Positions 1 through 6,343 of a DNA stretch of 12,028 nt are shown here, piece after piece. The position numbers and the translations under genes are program-made. Origin of the DNA: Croceicoccus sp. (lineage in GTDB: Bacteria > Pseudomonadota > Alphaproteobacteria > Sphingomonadales > Sphingomonadaceae). The notes beneath the pieces are model-generated. The model saw nothing but the letters and a program-made list of their open reading frames with translations. It was not told where the DNA came from and did not search any database. The DNA is taken from the NCBI GenBank assembly GCA_029936705.1, contig JAPYSD010000053.1:1-12028 (forward strand), read 5' to 3'. Each line of letters opens with the position of its first letter. The stretch's first letter is position 1.

Positions 1-1
1 G

Positions 2-196
2 GACAGCTTCTTCACCATCGCGGCCCGTTATATCGAGGTGCTCGCCGACCGCGATGCCGCCCGCTACGTGCTGCTGGCACGGACGGGGCGGCTGCTGGAC
101 GCGCTTGGCCTGCCGCAGGAAGAGGACGGCGTCCTTCCGCAGGACTATTTCGGCGCTGCGCCGCAGGACAACCAAGGCGACGACCCCGCATCATGA
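2..196 (+). CDS. C-terminal end of probable TolC-family type I secretion outer-membrane protein (partial)
   Basis: Only the last 64 codons are in the window; the gene begins before base 1 and ends at TGA 194-196. The visible part reads as amphipathic helix (around ARYIEVLADRDAARYVLLA) followed by TGRLLDALGLP and a loose acidic tail of about 25 residues. The pattern of a helix with 'RY..LLA.TGRLL.ALG' resembles the final coiled-coil helix of TolC-like channel proteins. The location agrees: its stop overlaps the start of the ABC exporter gene by ATGA, and a membrane fusion protein follows, completing the usual three-part type I secretion set. The fragment has too few diagnostic residues to prove the family, so the call depends partly on context. 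It could instead be another accessory gene of the same operon. Confidence 0.55.
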   Translation, partial: DSFFTIAARYIEVLADRDAARYVLLARTGRLLDALGLPQEEDGVLPQDYFGAAPQDNQGDDPAS

Positions 197-1989
197 CCGA
201 ACACGACATGGACATCACGGCGCGCCCGCCGCGCATCGCCCCCTGGCTTGCCGGCCCGATGCGCGAAAACCGGCCGATCTACATGCGCATCGCGCTGGCG
301 GCGCTGTTCACCAACCTGTTCGCGCTGGCCAGCAGCATCTTCACCATGGTCGTCTATGACCGGGTGCTGCCCAATGACGCGACGGATTCGCTGATCGCGC
401 TGACCATCGGTATCGGCATCATCATCCTGTTCGACATCGTGCTGAAACTGCTGCGCGGCTATTTCACCGATTTCGCGGGTGCGCGCGTCGACCGTGACAT
501 CGGCACGTCGGTATTCCGCCAGCTGATCGCGATCCGCTTTGGCAGCCGCCGCGGATCGACCGGCGCGCAGGCCGGCCTGATGCGCGAGCTTGAGACCTTG
601 CGCGATTTCTTCGCCAGCGCGACCGTGACTGCACTGGTCGACGTGCCCTTTGCGCTGATCACGCTGGTGCTGATCTTCGTGATCGGCGGGCCGGTGGTGC
701 TGGTGCCGCTGGTAATCATCCCGCTGGTGATCCTGTCGGGCTGGCTGCTGCAACCGGTGCTGAACCGGCTCAGCGCCGCCGCGATGAAGGACGGGCTGGG
801 CAAGCAGACCGTGCTGGTCGAGACCATCGGCGGGCTGGAAACGGTCAAGGCCAGCGGCGCCGCGCCGATGCTGGAACAGCGCTGGGACCGCGCGCTGCGC
901 GACCATGCCGATATCTCGCTACGGCAGAGGCTGGTGTCGAACCTGGCGGTCACGCTGGCACAGGCAGGCCAGATTATGAGCTATGTCGGCGTCGTCATCG
1001 TGGGCGTTGGCCTGGTGGGCGACGGCGATCTGTCGCTTGGCGGGCTGCTGGCATGTTCGATCCTGGCGGGCAGGGCGGTTTCACCGCTGACGCAGCTGAC
1101 CCAGCTGCTGTCGCGGCTGACTTCGACCCGCGTCGCCTATGCGCAGCTCGACCGGCTGATGCAGCAGGAGAACGAGGATACCGACGACCGCCGCCTGGCG
1201 CCGCCTTCGCTGCGGGGCGAGATCGAGATGCGCGAGGTCAGCTTCTCTTATCCGGGCGGGGCCAAGGCGCTGGTCAATGTCTCGTTCCGCATCGCGCCGG
1301 GCGAGAAAGTCGCGATCATCGGGCGGGTCGGTTCGGGCAAGTCCACCATCGCTCGCCTGCTGCTGGGCCTGTACGAGCCGGAGAGCGGCGCGGTGATGGT
1401 CGACGGGTCGGAACTGCGCCAGTTCGAACCCGACGTGCTGCGCCGCCGGATCGGTTCGGCGCTGCAGGAAACGGTGCTGTTCTCGGGCACGGTGCGCGAC
1501 AATATCACGCTGGGCCGCACGGACATCGATGACGAGGAAATGCTGCGCGCCGCGCGTTTGTCGGGGACGGACGAATTCATGTCGGTCCTGCCCAACGGTT
1601 ACGAACGGCGGCTTGCCGACCGGGGCGAGGGGCTGTCGGGCGGGCAGAAGCAGTCGATCGCGCTCGCCCGCGCATTGGCGGGCAAGCCCGACGTGCTGCT
1701 GCTGGACGAACCGTCGAGCCACATGGACACGCAGGGTGAGGCCGCGCTGCTGGACCGGCTGGAGGGCGAACTGAAGGACCGCACGCTGATCGTCATCACC
1801 CACCGCACCCCGTTTCTGCAGCTGGTCGACCGGCTGATCGTCGTCGACCGCGGCCGCATCGTCGGCGACGGTCCGCGTGACGAAGTGCTGGCGCGGATGC
1901 GCGGGCCGCAGGGCGGCGCGCAAGGGGCGCCGAAACAGGGGCAGGTGACCACCAGCGCCGCCGCCATCAGGGACGGGAGCGCGTCATGA
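193..1989 (+). CDS. Type I secretion ABC transporter (fused permease/ATPase), LapB/LssB-like, lacking N-terminal peptidase-like domain
   Basis: Inner-membrane exporter that powers one-step secretion of C-terminally tagged proteins through a fusion protein and an outer-membrane channel. The 598 residues hold a six-helix transmembrane domain (about 33-310), with VYDRVLPND at 55-62 and a long hydrophobic stretch at 152-185, and an ATP-binding domain (about 340-565). Visible ATPase motifs are the A-loop Tyr353, Walker A GRVGSGKST (377-385), Q-loop Gln425, signature LSGGQ (481-485), Walker B VLLLDEP (501-507) and H-loop His537. The transmembrane domain starts at about residue 30, so the C39-peptidase-like domain common in the LapB/LssB branch (members around 700 residues) is absent; the length is closer to PrtD-type exporters. 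ATG 193 is chosen for its ATGA overlap with the upstream gene; Met6 (208) is the alternative and neither has a strong Shine-Dalgarno. The likely substrate is the convergent serralysin. Confidence 0.93.
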   Translation: MTEHDMDITARPPRIAPWLAGPMRENRPIYMRIALAALFTNLFALASSIFTMVVYDRVLPNDATDSLIALTIGIGIIILFDIVLKLLRGYFTDFAGARVDRDIGTSVFRQLIAIRFGSRRGSTGAQAGLMRELETLRDFFASATVTALVDVPFALITLVLIFVIGGPVVLVPLVIIPLVILSGWLLQPVLNRLSAAAMKDGLGKQTVLVETIGGLETVKASGAAPMLEQRWDRALRDHADISLRQRLVSNLAVTLAQAGQIMSYVGVVIVGVGLVGDGDLSLGGLLACSILAGRAVSPLTQLTQLLSRLTSTRVAYAQLDRLMQQENEDTDDRRLAPPSLRGEIEMREVSFSYPGGAKALVNVSFRIAPGEKVAIIGRVGSGKSTIARLLLGLYEPESGAVMVDGSELRQFEPDVLRRRIGSALQETVLFSGTVRDNITLGRTDIDDEEMLRAARLSGTDEFMSVLPNGYERRLADRGEGLSGGQKQSIALARALAGKPDVLLLDEPSSHMDTQGEAALLDRLEGELKDRTLIVITHRTPFLQLVDRLIVVDRGRIVGDGPRDEVLARMRGPQGGAQGAPKQGQVTTSAAAIRDGSAS

Positions 1990-3284
1990 CCACGCTTGTC
2001 GAGGATCGCATGGCGGGTGTCGCCCCGGCGCGCGCGGCGAACTGGCTGCTGTTCGCCATCACCGGTTTCGTCGCCGTGTTCCTGCTTTGGGCGGGCTTTG
2101 CCAAGCTGGACGTGACCGTGCGGGGGCAGGGGCGCGTGGTGCCCTCCTCGCAATTGCAGGTCCTGTCCAACCTGGAAGGCGGGGTGGTCGAACAGATCCT
2201 CGTCTCCGCGGGAGAGGACGTGAAGCAGGGCGACCCGATGGTCCGCCTCGACGCGACCGAAACGGGGTCGAGCCTGTCGGCAGCCGAAGCGACGTCCGCC
2301 GCGCTGGCGGCCCGCATCGCCCGGCTGGAAGCCGAAGTCGAAGGCAGGGCGCCGCGCTTTCCGGTCACCGGTTCGCAGCGCCTGGCCGAACAGGTCGATA
2401 TCGAACGCGCGCTTTATGCCAGCCGCCAGTCGGACCTTGCCAGCCTGACCAGCGCCGCCCGCGCCCGCGTCGCGCAGGCCGAGCGCGCAGTGGCCGAAGC
2501 GCAGGCCGCAGCCGAGGCACGGCGCGAGAATGCCCGCGCCGCGCGCGAGGAACTGGAGTTGGTCCGGCCGCTGGTCGAAAGCGGGGTAGAGCCGCGCCTG
2601 TCGCTGATTCAGGCGGAGAGCCGCGCCAGCGTCGCGCAATCCGAAGTGTCCGCCGCCGCCGCCAGCGTCACCCGCGCCCAGTCCGCGGTGGCGGAGGCGC
2701 GCGCCAGCATGTCGCAGCAGGTCCAGGACTGGCGCTCACGCGCGGCGGGCGATCTGGCCGAAGCGCGCGGCGAACTTGCCGCCAAGCGCGAGCAGCAGCC
2801 CGCGCTGCGCGGACGGGTCGACCGCACGGTGCTGCGCGCGCCGCTGTCGGGCCGCGTGAACCGCGTGTTGGTCAGCACGGTCGGCGGGTCGGTCGCTCCG
2901 GGCGAGCCGCTGGTCGAGATCGTGCCGTCGGACGACACGCTGATGGTGCAGGCGCGCATCCGTCCGCAGGACATCGGCTGGGTCGCCATCGGGCAGCCCG
3001 CGCGCGTGAACATCACGGCCTATGACCCCACCGTCTATGGCGGCCTGCCGGGCGAGGTCGTGACCATCAGCCCCGATTCCACCATCGACGAGCGGACCGG
3101 CGAAAGCTTCTACGAGGTCAAGGTCCGCACCCAGGCCGAGGCGATCACCGACGATGCCGGGCGCCAACTGCCGATCGGACCGGGCATGACGGCCGAAGTC
3201 TCGCTGATCGGCGAGAAGCGGTCGGTGCTGAGCTATATCCTGCGGCCCTTCACCCGGCTGCAGCAGCGGGCCTTTACCGAGTAG
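1986..3284 (+). CDS. HlyD-family type I secretion membrane fusion (periplasmic adaptor) protein
   Basis: Periplasmic adaptor that joins the ABC exporter in the inner membrane to the TolC-like channel. The 432 residues have a short cytoplasmic N-terminus, one transmembrane helix (about 20-38), the first half of a lipoyl/biotinyl-like domain with LEGGVVEQILV.AGEDVKQGDP (63-84), and a long Ala/Glu/Arg-rich coiled-coil hairpin (about 95-275) turning near 200. The second lipoyl half follows (RAPLSGRVNRV, 284-294), then a beta-barrel region (about 315-410) and the family's usual C-terminal SYILRPFTR segment (416-424). Length is normal for HlyD/LapC/PrtE proteins. The start overlaps the exporter stop as ATGA and has GGGAG (1975-1979) six bases upstream, so translation is probably coupled. 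This is the last gene of the secretion operon; a hairpin terminator lies about 35 bases past the stop. Confidence 0.94.
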   Translation: MTTLVEDRMAGVAPARAANWLLFAITGFVAVFLLWAGFAKLDVTVRGQGRVVPSSQLQVLSNLEGGVVEQILVSAGEDVKQGDPMVRLDATETGSSLSAAEATSAALAARIARLEAEVEGRAPRFPVTGSQRLAEQVDIERALYASRQSDLASLTSAARARVAQAERAVAEAQAAAEARRENARAAREELELVRPLVESGVEPRLSLIQAESRASVAQSEVSAAAASVTRAQSAVAEARASMSQQVQDWRSRAAGDLAEARGELAAKREQQPALRGRVDRTVLRAPLSGRVNRVLVSTVGGSVAPGEPLVEIVPSDDTLMVQARIRPQDIGWVAIGQPARVNITAYDPTVYGGLPGEVVTISPDSTIDERTGESFYEVKVRTQAEAITDDAGRQLPIGPGMTAEVSLIGEKRSVLSYILRPFTRLQQRAFTE

Positions 3285-3315
3285 GCGGCGTTTCGCAAGC
3301 GATCGGCGGCGCATG

Positions 3316-3354
3316 AAAAAAGGGCCGCGGGAACTGGTCCCGCGGCCCTTCTTC
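3316..3354. terminator. Bidirectional intrinsic terminator between convergent secretion and protease genes
   Basis: A perfect 13-bp GC-rich stem (3320-3332 pairing with 3338-3350) encloses the 5-base loop ACTGG. On the minus strand the stem is followed by a run of six T (complement of 3316-3321), a canonical intrinsic terminator for the protease gene. On the plus strand the tail is CTTCTTC, a weaker U-tract that could still end the secretion operon. The hairpin lies 31 bases beyond the adaptor stop and 23 bases beyond the protease stop. Confidence 0.9.
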
Positions 3355-3377
3355 ATTGGCCGTGATGCCTTGGCGGA

Positions 3378-4880
3378 TCAGCCCATGTAGACGTCGGCGG
3401 CGGTCAGTTCCGCGCCATTGTCGAACACCAGCGTCAGGTCCACCGTACCGTCGCCGTCGAAATCGGCCTCGAGGAAGCCCGAGCCGAAGTCGAGGGTGGT
3501 ATCGTCACCCGCGAGCGCCGACAGGTCGATCAGGTCTTCCCCGACGAGGAAGTCGGTGATCGTGTCGGTGCCGCCGTCCTGGAACACGAACACGTCCGCG
3601 CCGCCATTGCCGGTCAGCGTGTTGTCCAGCTCGTTCGCGATGATGATGTCGCGATATTCGGAACCGACCGCATTCTCGATCATGGTGCCATAGGCGATCG
3701 AGATATTCTCGTAGTTCACCGCGTTCACGCCGGTATAGCCGGTATCGAGCGCGATATCCTGCGCGTTGAGCGACAGGTAGCGCGACGAGATCGAGTCGAT
3801 CGTCGCCTGGTCGTAACCACCGATGTACTGGACCTCGCCGGTTTCGTAGTACAGCTCGATCGCGTTGGCGTTCACTTCGGCAGCGCTCGGGATGGCCGAA
3901 CCGCCCGAAGAGAACTCACCGTCGTTGAGGTTCAGCACGGTGCCGCCAAAGAAGCCCGAGAAGTCGAGCGTATCCTCGCCCCCCGCGTCGTAGATCGACA
4001 GGTAGGGAAAGGGATTGGCGTCGAAGTCATAAACCTCGCGGTCGGCGGTCGAGTTGAAGCCGTAGGTGGTGTCGTCGACCCGCGTCGTCGGATCCGCGCC
4101 GTACTTTTCCTGGATGACATAGATGTCATGCAGCAGCGGCGTTTGCGGATTGTTGAACTGCAGCAGGTCCCAGTTCACGATGCGCGCACCGGTTTCCTGC
4201 GCCGACCAGTACGACATGATCGTGTACTGTTCCGAATCCTGCGCATACTCGGCATAGTTGGCGTAGGTCAGGTCCAGTTCCGGGTCGTAGTTGTACGCGC
4301 CCGGATGGCTGAGGCCGAGTGCATGGCCCAGTTCGTGCGTCAGCGTGGTCGCGCCGTAGCCGCCGTAACCCAGCCAGGCATTGGTCCAGTTGACCGCCGG
4401 ATCAGCGACGAACACGTCGCCCAGATACTTGTAGCCACCCTTTTCGCTGGGATAATAGGCATAGGCCTGCGCCGGATCGGTCGAGTTGGCGAACTGGATA
4501 TCGGCGCCGCGGCCGTTGGTTTCGACGAACTCAGGCGCGATCAGGTCGTCCCAGAGCGTGATCGAATCGCGTGCCTGCGCTTCCTGCGCGGCGGAGAAGG
4601 CGGCAAGCCCCTCGCCGGCGGTGAAGCCGTAGTTCTTGTTGTTGTAGATGCCGATCAGCCCATCACCGTCGTCAAGGAAGGTATAGGTGATCTTGTTGTT
4701 GGCCGTGACCTTCTGCGAACGGCCCGAATCGATCTGGTCCTCTACTCCGTCGAGGTCGAAGATCGGCTTTTCGCGAAACGTCCCGCCGACATAGTTGTCG
4801 AGGTTGAACTGCCATGGGTTTTCGATGGAAAGAACATCACCGACGCGACCCAACTCGTCGATATCATGCTTGAGTTTCAA
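3378..4880 (-). CDS. Serralysin-type secreted zinc metalloprotease (M10 family, RTX C-terminus)
   Basis: Extracellular endopeptidase of the serralysin group, exported unprocessed by a type I system using a C-terminal signal. The 500 residues show the catalytic zinc site HELGHALGLSHP (His182, Glu183, His186, His192) and the Met-turn IMSYW with Met222 and the switch Tyr224. The C-terminal half (about 275-500) is of the M10_C/RTX calcium-binding type: GGEDTLDFSGF (300-310), TLTGNGGADVFVF (421-433), TDTITDFLVGEDLIDLSAL (438-456) and an Asp-rich loop DFDGDGTVD (473-481). It ends ELTAADVYMG, like the hydrophobic tail used for type I export. There is no Sec signal peptide. Glycine-rich nonapeptides are sparse compared with typical serralysins. 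An in-frame TAG lies four codons upstream, and the first usable start is TTG 4880-4878 behind AGGAGG. The gene converges on the exporter operon, its likely secretion machinery. No inhibitor gene is adjacent. Confidence 0.95.
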   Translation of the reverse strand: MKLKHDIDELGRVGDVLSIENPWQFNLDNYVGGTFREKPIFDLDGVEDQIDSGRSQKVTANNKITYTFLDDGDGLIGIYNNKNYGFTAGEGLAAFSAAQEAQARDSITLWDDLIAPEFVETNGRGADIQFANSTDPAQAYAYYPSEKGGYKYLGDVFVADPAVNWTNAWLGYGGYGATTLTHELGHALGLSHPGAYNYDPELDLTYANYAEYAQDSEQYTIMSYWSAQETGARIVNWDLLQFNNPQTPLLHDIYVIQEKYGADPTTRVDDTTYGFNSTADREVYDFDANPFPYLSIYDAGGEDTLDFSGFFGGTVLNLNDGEFSSGGSAIPSAAEVNANAIELYYETGEVQYIGGYDQATIDSISSRYLSLNAQDIALDTGYTGVNAVNYENISIAYGTMIENAVGSEYRDIIIANELDNTLTGNGGADVFVFQDGGTDTITDFLVGEDLIDLSALAGDDTTLDFGSGFLEADFDGDGTVDLTLVFDNGAELTAADVYMG

Positions 4881-4891
4881 TGAAGCCTCCT
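4878..4891 (-). promoter_or_regulatory. Strong Shine-Dalgarno that decides a TTG start for the protease
   Basis: On the minus strand AGGAGG (complement of 4886-4891) sits five bases before TTG (4880-4878). The same frame has a TAG at 4892-4890, and no in-frame ATG occurs in the first part of the protein, so TTG is the only start that keeps the normal serralysin N-terminus. The near-perfect ribosome site probably compensates for the weak start codon. Confidence 0.85.
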
Positions 4892-4933
4892 AAATTCGGA
4901 CAGCATTCACGCGAGGTGGGAAAATACCCCGGC

Positions 4934-4956
4934 CCGGCAATAATATAACATGCCGG
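4934..4956. repeat. Inverted repeat flanking an AT-rich core upstream of the protease
   Basis: CCGGCA (4934-4939) is inverted as TGCCGG (4951-4956) around an 11-base AT-rich centre. Read on the minus strand the centre contains TATATT (complement of 4942-4947), which could be a -10 element, although the matching -35 position (GACTGG) is poor. The arrangement would suit an operator bracketing a -10 box, or it may be chance. Confidence 0.3.
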
Positions 4957-4981
4957 CACACTATCCAGTCCCATTGTTAGG

Positions 4982-5009
4982 ATAGTAACTATTGCGACCG
5001 GCTTGGCAA
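4982..5009 (-). promoter_or_regulatory. Candidate promoter for the serralysin gene
   Basis: On the minus strand TTGCCA (complement of 5004-5009) is followed after 16 bases by TACTAT (complement of 4982-4987), an acceptable -35/-10 pair. Transcription would begin near 4975, giving a leader of about 95 bases. The -10 lies inside a small palindrome, ATAGT-A-ACTAT (4982-4992). This is a match by eye only; a second -10-like box lies closer to the gene at 4942-4947. Confidence 0.4.
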
Positions 5010-5117
5010 GCACTTCGATTTCAATTGTAATCATTGTGAGCGGTCATACCCCATGAGGGGCAACAATCCTTGGGAAAACCCGGCACCACCTTCCTTGCCT
5101 GCCGCGAAAACTAATCG

Positions 5118-5131
5118 TGCAAGCGCTTGCA
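5118..5131. promoter_or_regulatory. Perfect 14-bp palindrome resembling a LacI-family operator
   Basis: TGCAAGCGCTTGCA reads the same on both strands and has the central CG and TGNAANCGNTTNCA form typical of LacI/GalR-family sites. It lies 82 bases before the hydrolase start and overlaps the candidate -35, so a bound regulator would be expected to block transcription. A second palindrome, CAAAGCTTTG (5130-5139), shares its right edge, and TTTGTT (5136-5141) is inverted at 5151-5156 around the spacer. No LacI-type regulator gene is in this window. Confidence 0.65.
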
Positions 5132-5153
5132 AAGCTTTGTTGTGGCTGATAAC
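5126..5153 (+). promoter_or_regulatory. Candidate promoter for the exported hydrolase gene
   Basis: CTTGCA (5126-5131) as -35 and GATAAC (5148-5153) as -10 are separated by 16 bases. Transcription would begin near 5160 with a leader of about 50 bases. The -35 is embedded in the LacI-type palindrome, which supports promoter and operator together more than either alone. The -10 match is only moderate. Confidence 0.4.
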
Positions 5154-5212
5154 AAAACTGCACCGACGAGACGCGGCCGTTCCAGAGTCGCACCTTCGGA
5201 GAGGAGTACCGG

Positions 5213-6115
5213 ATGATCCGCGCTATATCGGGAATCGTGCTAGGCTGCAGCCTGCTGCTGGCTGCGCCCGTCGCGGCGCAGGAGCGGACGGTGCGCCTGC
5301 ATGACGGTCCCGCGCCGGGTTCCGAGGATTGGTCCTTTCCCGAACGTGTCGAGGTGTCCGGCCCGGAGCGGATCGTCCACAATGTCCGCGACCCCGAGAT
5401 CAGCGTCTATCCTGCCGATCCGGCGGCTGCGAACGGCACGGCGGTGGTCATCCTGCCCGGCGGCGGGCTTCGCATCCTGAGCGTGGGCGACGACACGCAG
5501 TCGTTGATCGCTCGCCTGAATGCGCAGGGCATCACCGCCATCCTATTGAAATATCGGCTGTTGCAGATCGATCCCGACGCGCCGCCACAGGGGCCTCCGC
5601 CGGGCGGTCCGCCCAAGGTCAAGATTGTGAACGGCAATGCCAATCCCGCGCGGGGCAACCCGGCGCTGGACGAGGTGCTGGCTTTTGCCACCGACGATGC
5701 CGAACGCGCGATGCGCTATGTCCGCACGCACGCGGACGAGTGGAACGTCGATCCTCAGCGGGTGGGCATGATCGGCACTTCGGCGGGCGGCGGCGTCGCG
5801 TTCGGCGCCCTGCTGGCGGGCGATCCAGCGTCGCGTCCCGACTTCATCGTATCGAATTTCGGACCTGCGCTGCAGGATGTGGCCGTCACTGGCGATGCGC
5901 CGCCGCTGTTTCTGGCGGTGGATGCGCACCATGGGCCGGTTACGGACGGCATCCTCGCCCTGCGGGACATCTGGGCCGAGGCGCGGGCGCCGGTCGAACT
6001 GCATGTCTATGACGTTCCGGCCAGCGACATGACGGTGAAGCTGTGGGGCGACCGGCTGATGGCATGGCTGGGCGAGCGCGGTTTCATGGGCGAACCGGCG
6101 GAACCTGCGCAATGA
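5213..6115 (+). CDS. Exported alpha/beta hydrolase (acetylxylan-esterase/BD-FAE-like), catalytic His not found
   Basis: A 300-residue exported protein of the esterase-like alpha/beta hydrolase fold. Residues 1-22 form a Sec signal peptide with likely cleavage at VAA|QE. The oxyanion-side motif VILPGGG (79-85) precedes the nucleophile elbow GTSAG with Ser190 (188-192), and Asp237 in FLAVDAHHGPV matches the usual acid position. The family normally has a GGHGF-like loop with the catalytic His after 'VELHVY'; here the segment runs VYDVPASDMTVKLW and then goes straight to the conserved W..RLMAWL..RGF end, so the His appears deleted. A Pro/Gly-rich insert sits at about 121-152. ATG 5213 follows GGAGAGGAG (5198-5206) by six bases. 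A LacI-type operator upstream suggests carbohydrate- or catabolite-responsive control. It may be an esterase with altered chemistry or an inactive relative; the substrate is unknown. Confidence 0.8.
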   Translation: MIRAISGIVLGCSLLLAAPVAAQERTVRLHDGPAPGSEDWSFPERVEVSGPERIVHNVRDPEISVYPADPAAANGTAVVILPGGGLRILSVGDDTQSLIARLNAQGITAILLKYRLLQIDPDAPPQGPPPGGPPKVKIVNGNANPARGNPALDEVLAFATDDAERAMRYVRTHADEWNVDPQRVGMIGTSAGGGVAFGALLAGDPASRPDFIVSNFGPALQDVAVTGDAPPLFLAVDAHHGPVTDGILALRDIWAEARAPVELHVYDVPASDMTVKLWGDRLMAWLGERGFMGEPAEPAQ

Positions 6116-6198
6116 GTGCGCGCGGCACCAGTTTGGCGATGACCGCCAACGCGCGCTGCGCGACCCGCGCGCTACGGCCGGCGCGAATGATCGGAACT

Positions 6199-6221
6199 GT
6201 CCCCCTGCCGCGCAAGGGGAC
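6199..6221 (+). other. Hairpin in the gap after the hydrolase gene, without a T-run
   Basis: GTCCCC (6199-6204) pairs with GGGGAC (6216-6221). After one mismatch three further pairs (TGC with GCA) close a three-base loop. No T-tract follows, so it is not a standard intrinsic terminator. It could be a weak terminator, an RNA-stabilising stem at the end of the hydrolase transcript, or part of the leader of the next gene. Confidence 0.3.
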
Positions 6222-6298
6222 CGCGTAACGGATCGGGCGATCCGCAGGATTTGGGTGGGCGGCCCGTCATCGGCCGCTGCAAGGGCTTTCATAACAAC

Positions 6299-6318
6299 GT
6301 GACCCCCATGGGCGTCAC
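6299..6318. promoter_or_regulatory. 20-bp near-palindrome just upstream of the TonB receptor gene
   Basis: GTGACC (6299-6304) and CGTCAC (6313-6318) flank the palindromic core CCCATGGG (6305-6312); nine of ten base pairs match, with a single C-C mismatch. It ends 13 bases before the receptor's GGGAG ribosome site. It may be an operator for a dimeric regulator, or an RNA stem in the leader that limits access to the ribosome site. I do not recognise it as a named box. Confidence 0.4.
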
Positions 6319-6343
6319 CAGCGACAATACCGGGAGAACAACG

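Larger units (their letters stand above)
4881..5212. other. 332-bp divergent intergenic control region
   Basis: This gene-free stretch lies between the 5' ends of the minus-strand protease and the plus-strand hydrolase. It is clearly richer in A and T than the flanking coding DNA, especially at 4940-5040, as expected of promoter DNA. It contains a candidate protease promoter with overlapping small inverted repeats on the left, and a LacI-type palindrome plus a candidate hydrolase promoter on the right. I see no RNA gene and no convincing small ORF in it. Confidence 0.8.

Noticed and set aside
4128..4883. Plus-strand open frame of 251 codons opposite the serralysin gene
   Set aside because: It mirrors a gene with clear catalytic motifs and shows no recognisable motif of its own.
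5033..5043. ATTGTGAGCGG, identical to half of the E. coli lac operator O1
   Set aside because: The other half is not symmetric (continues TCATACCCC) and no lac genes are near; an 11-base match with one half-site is not enough for an operator call.
5049..5060. CCCC-ATGA-GGGG mini-hairpin in the intergenic region
   Set aside because: Only four pairs with a four-base loop and no T-tract or conserved context; likely chance.
6112..6228. Short plus-strand frame of 38 codons overlapping the hydrolase stop as ATGA
   Set aside because: The overlap is suggestive, but no ribosome site is clear, the peptide is Arg/Ala-rich and motif-free, and a hairpin (6199-6221) lies at its end. Treated as intergenic.
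6251..6343. 31-codon upstream extension of the TonB receptor
   Set aside because: The internal ATG 6344 begins a textbook signal peptide and has a well-spaced ribosome site; the extension would bury the signal peptide.
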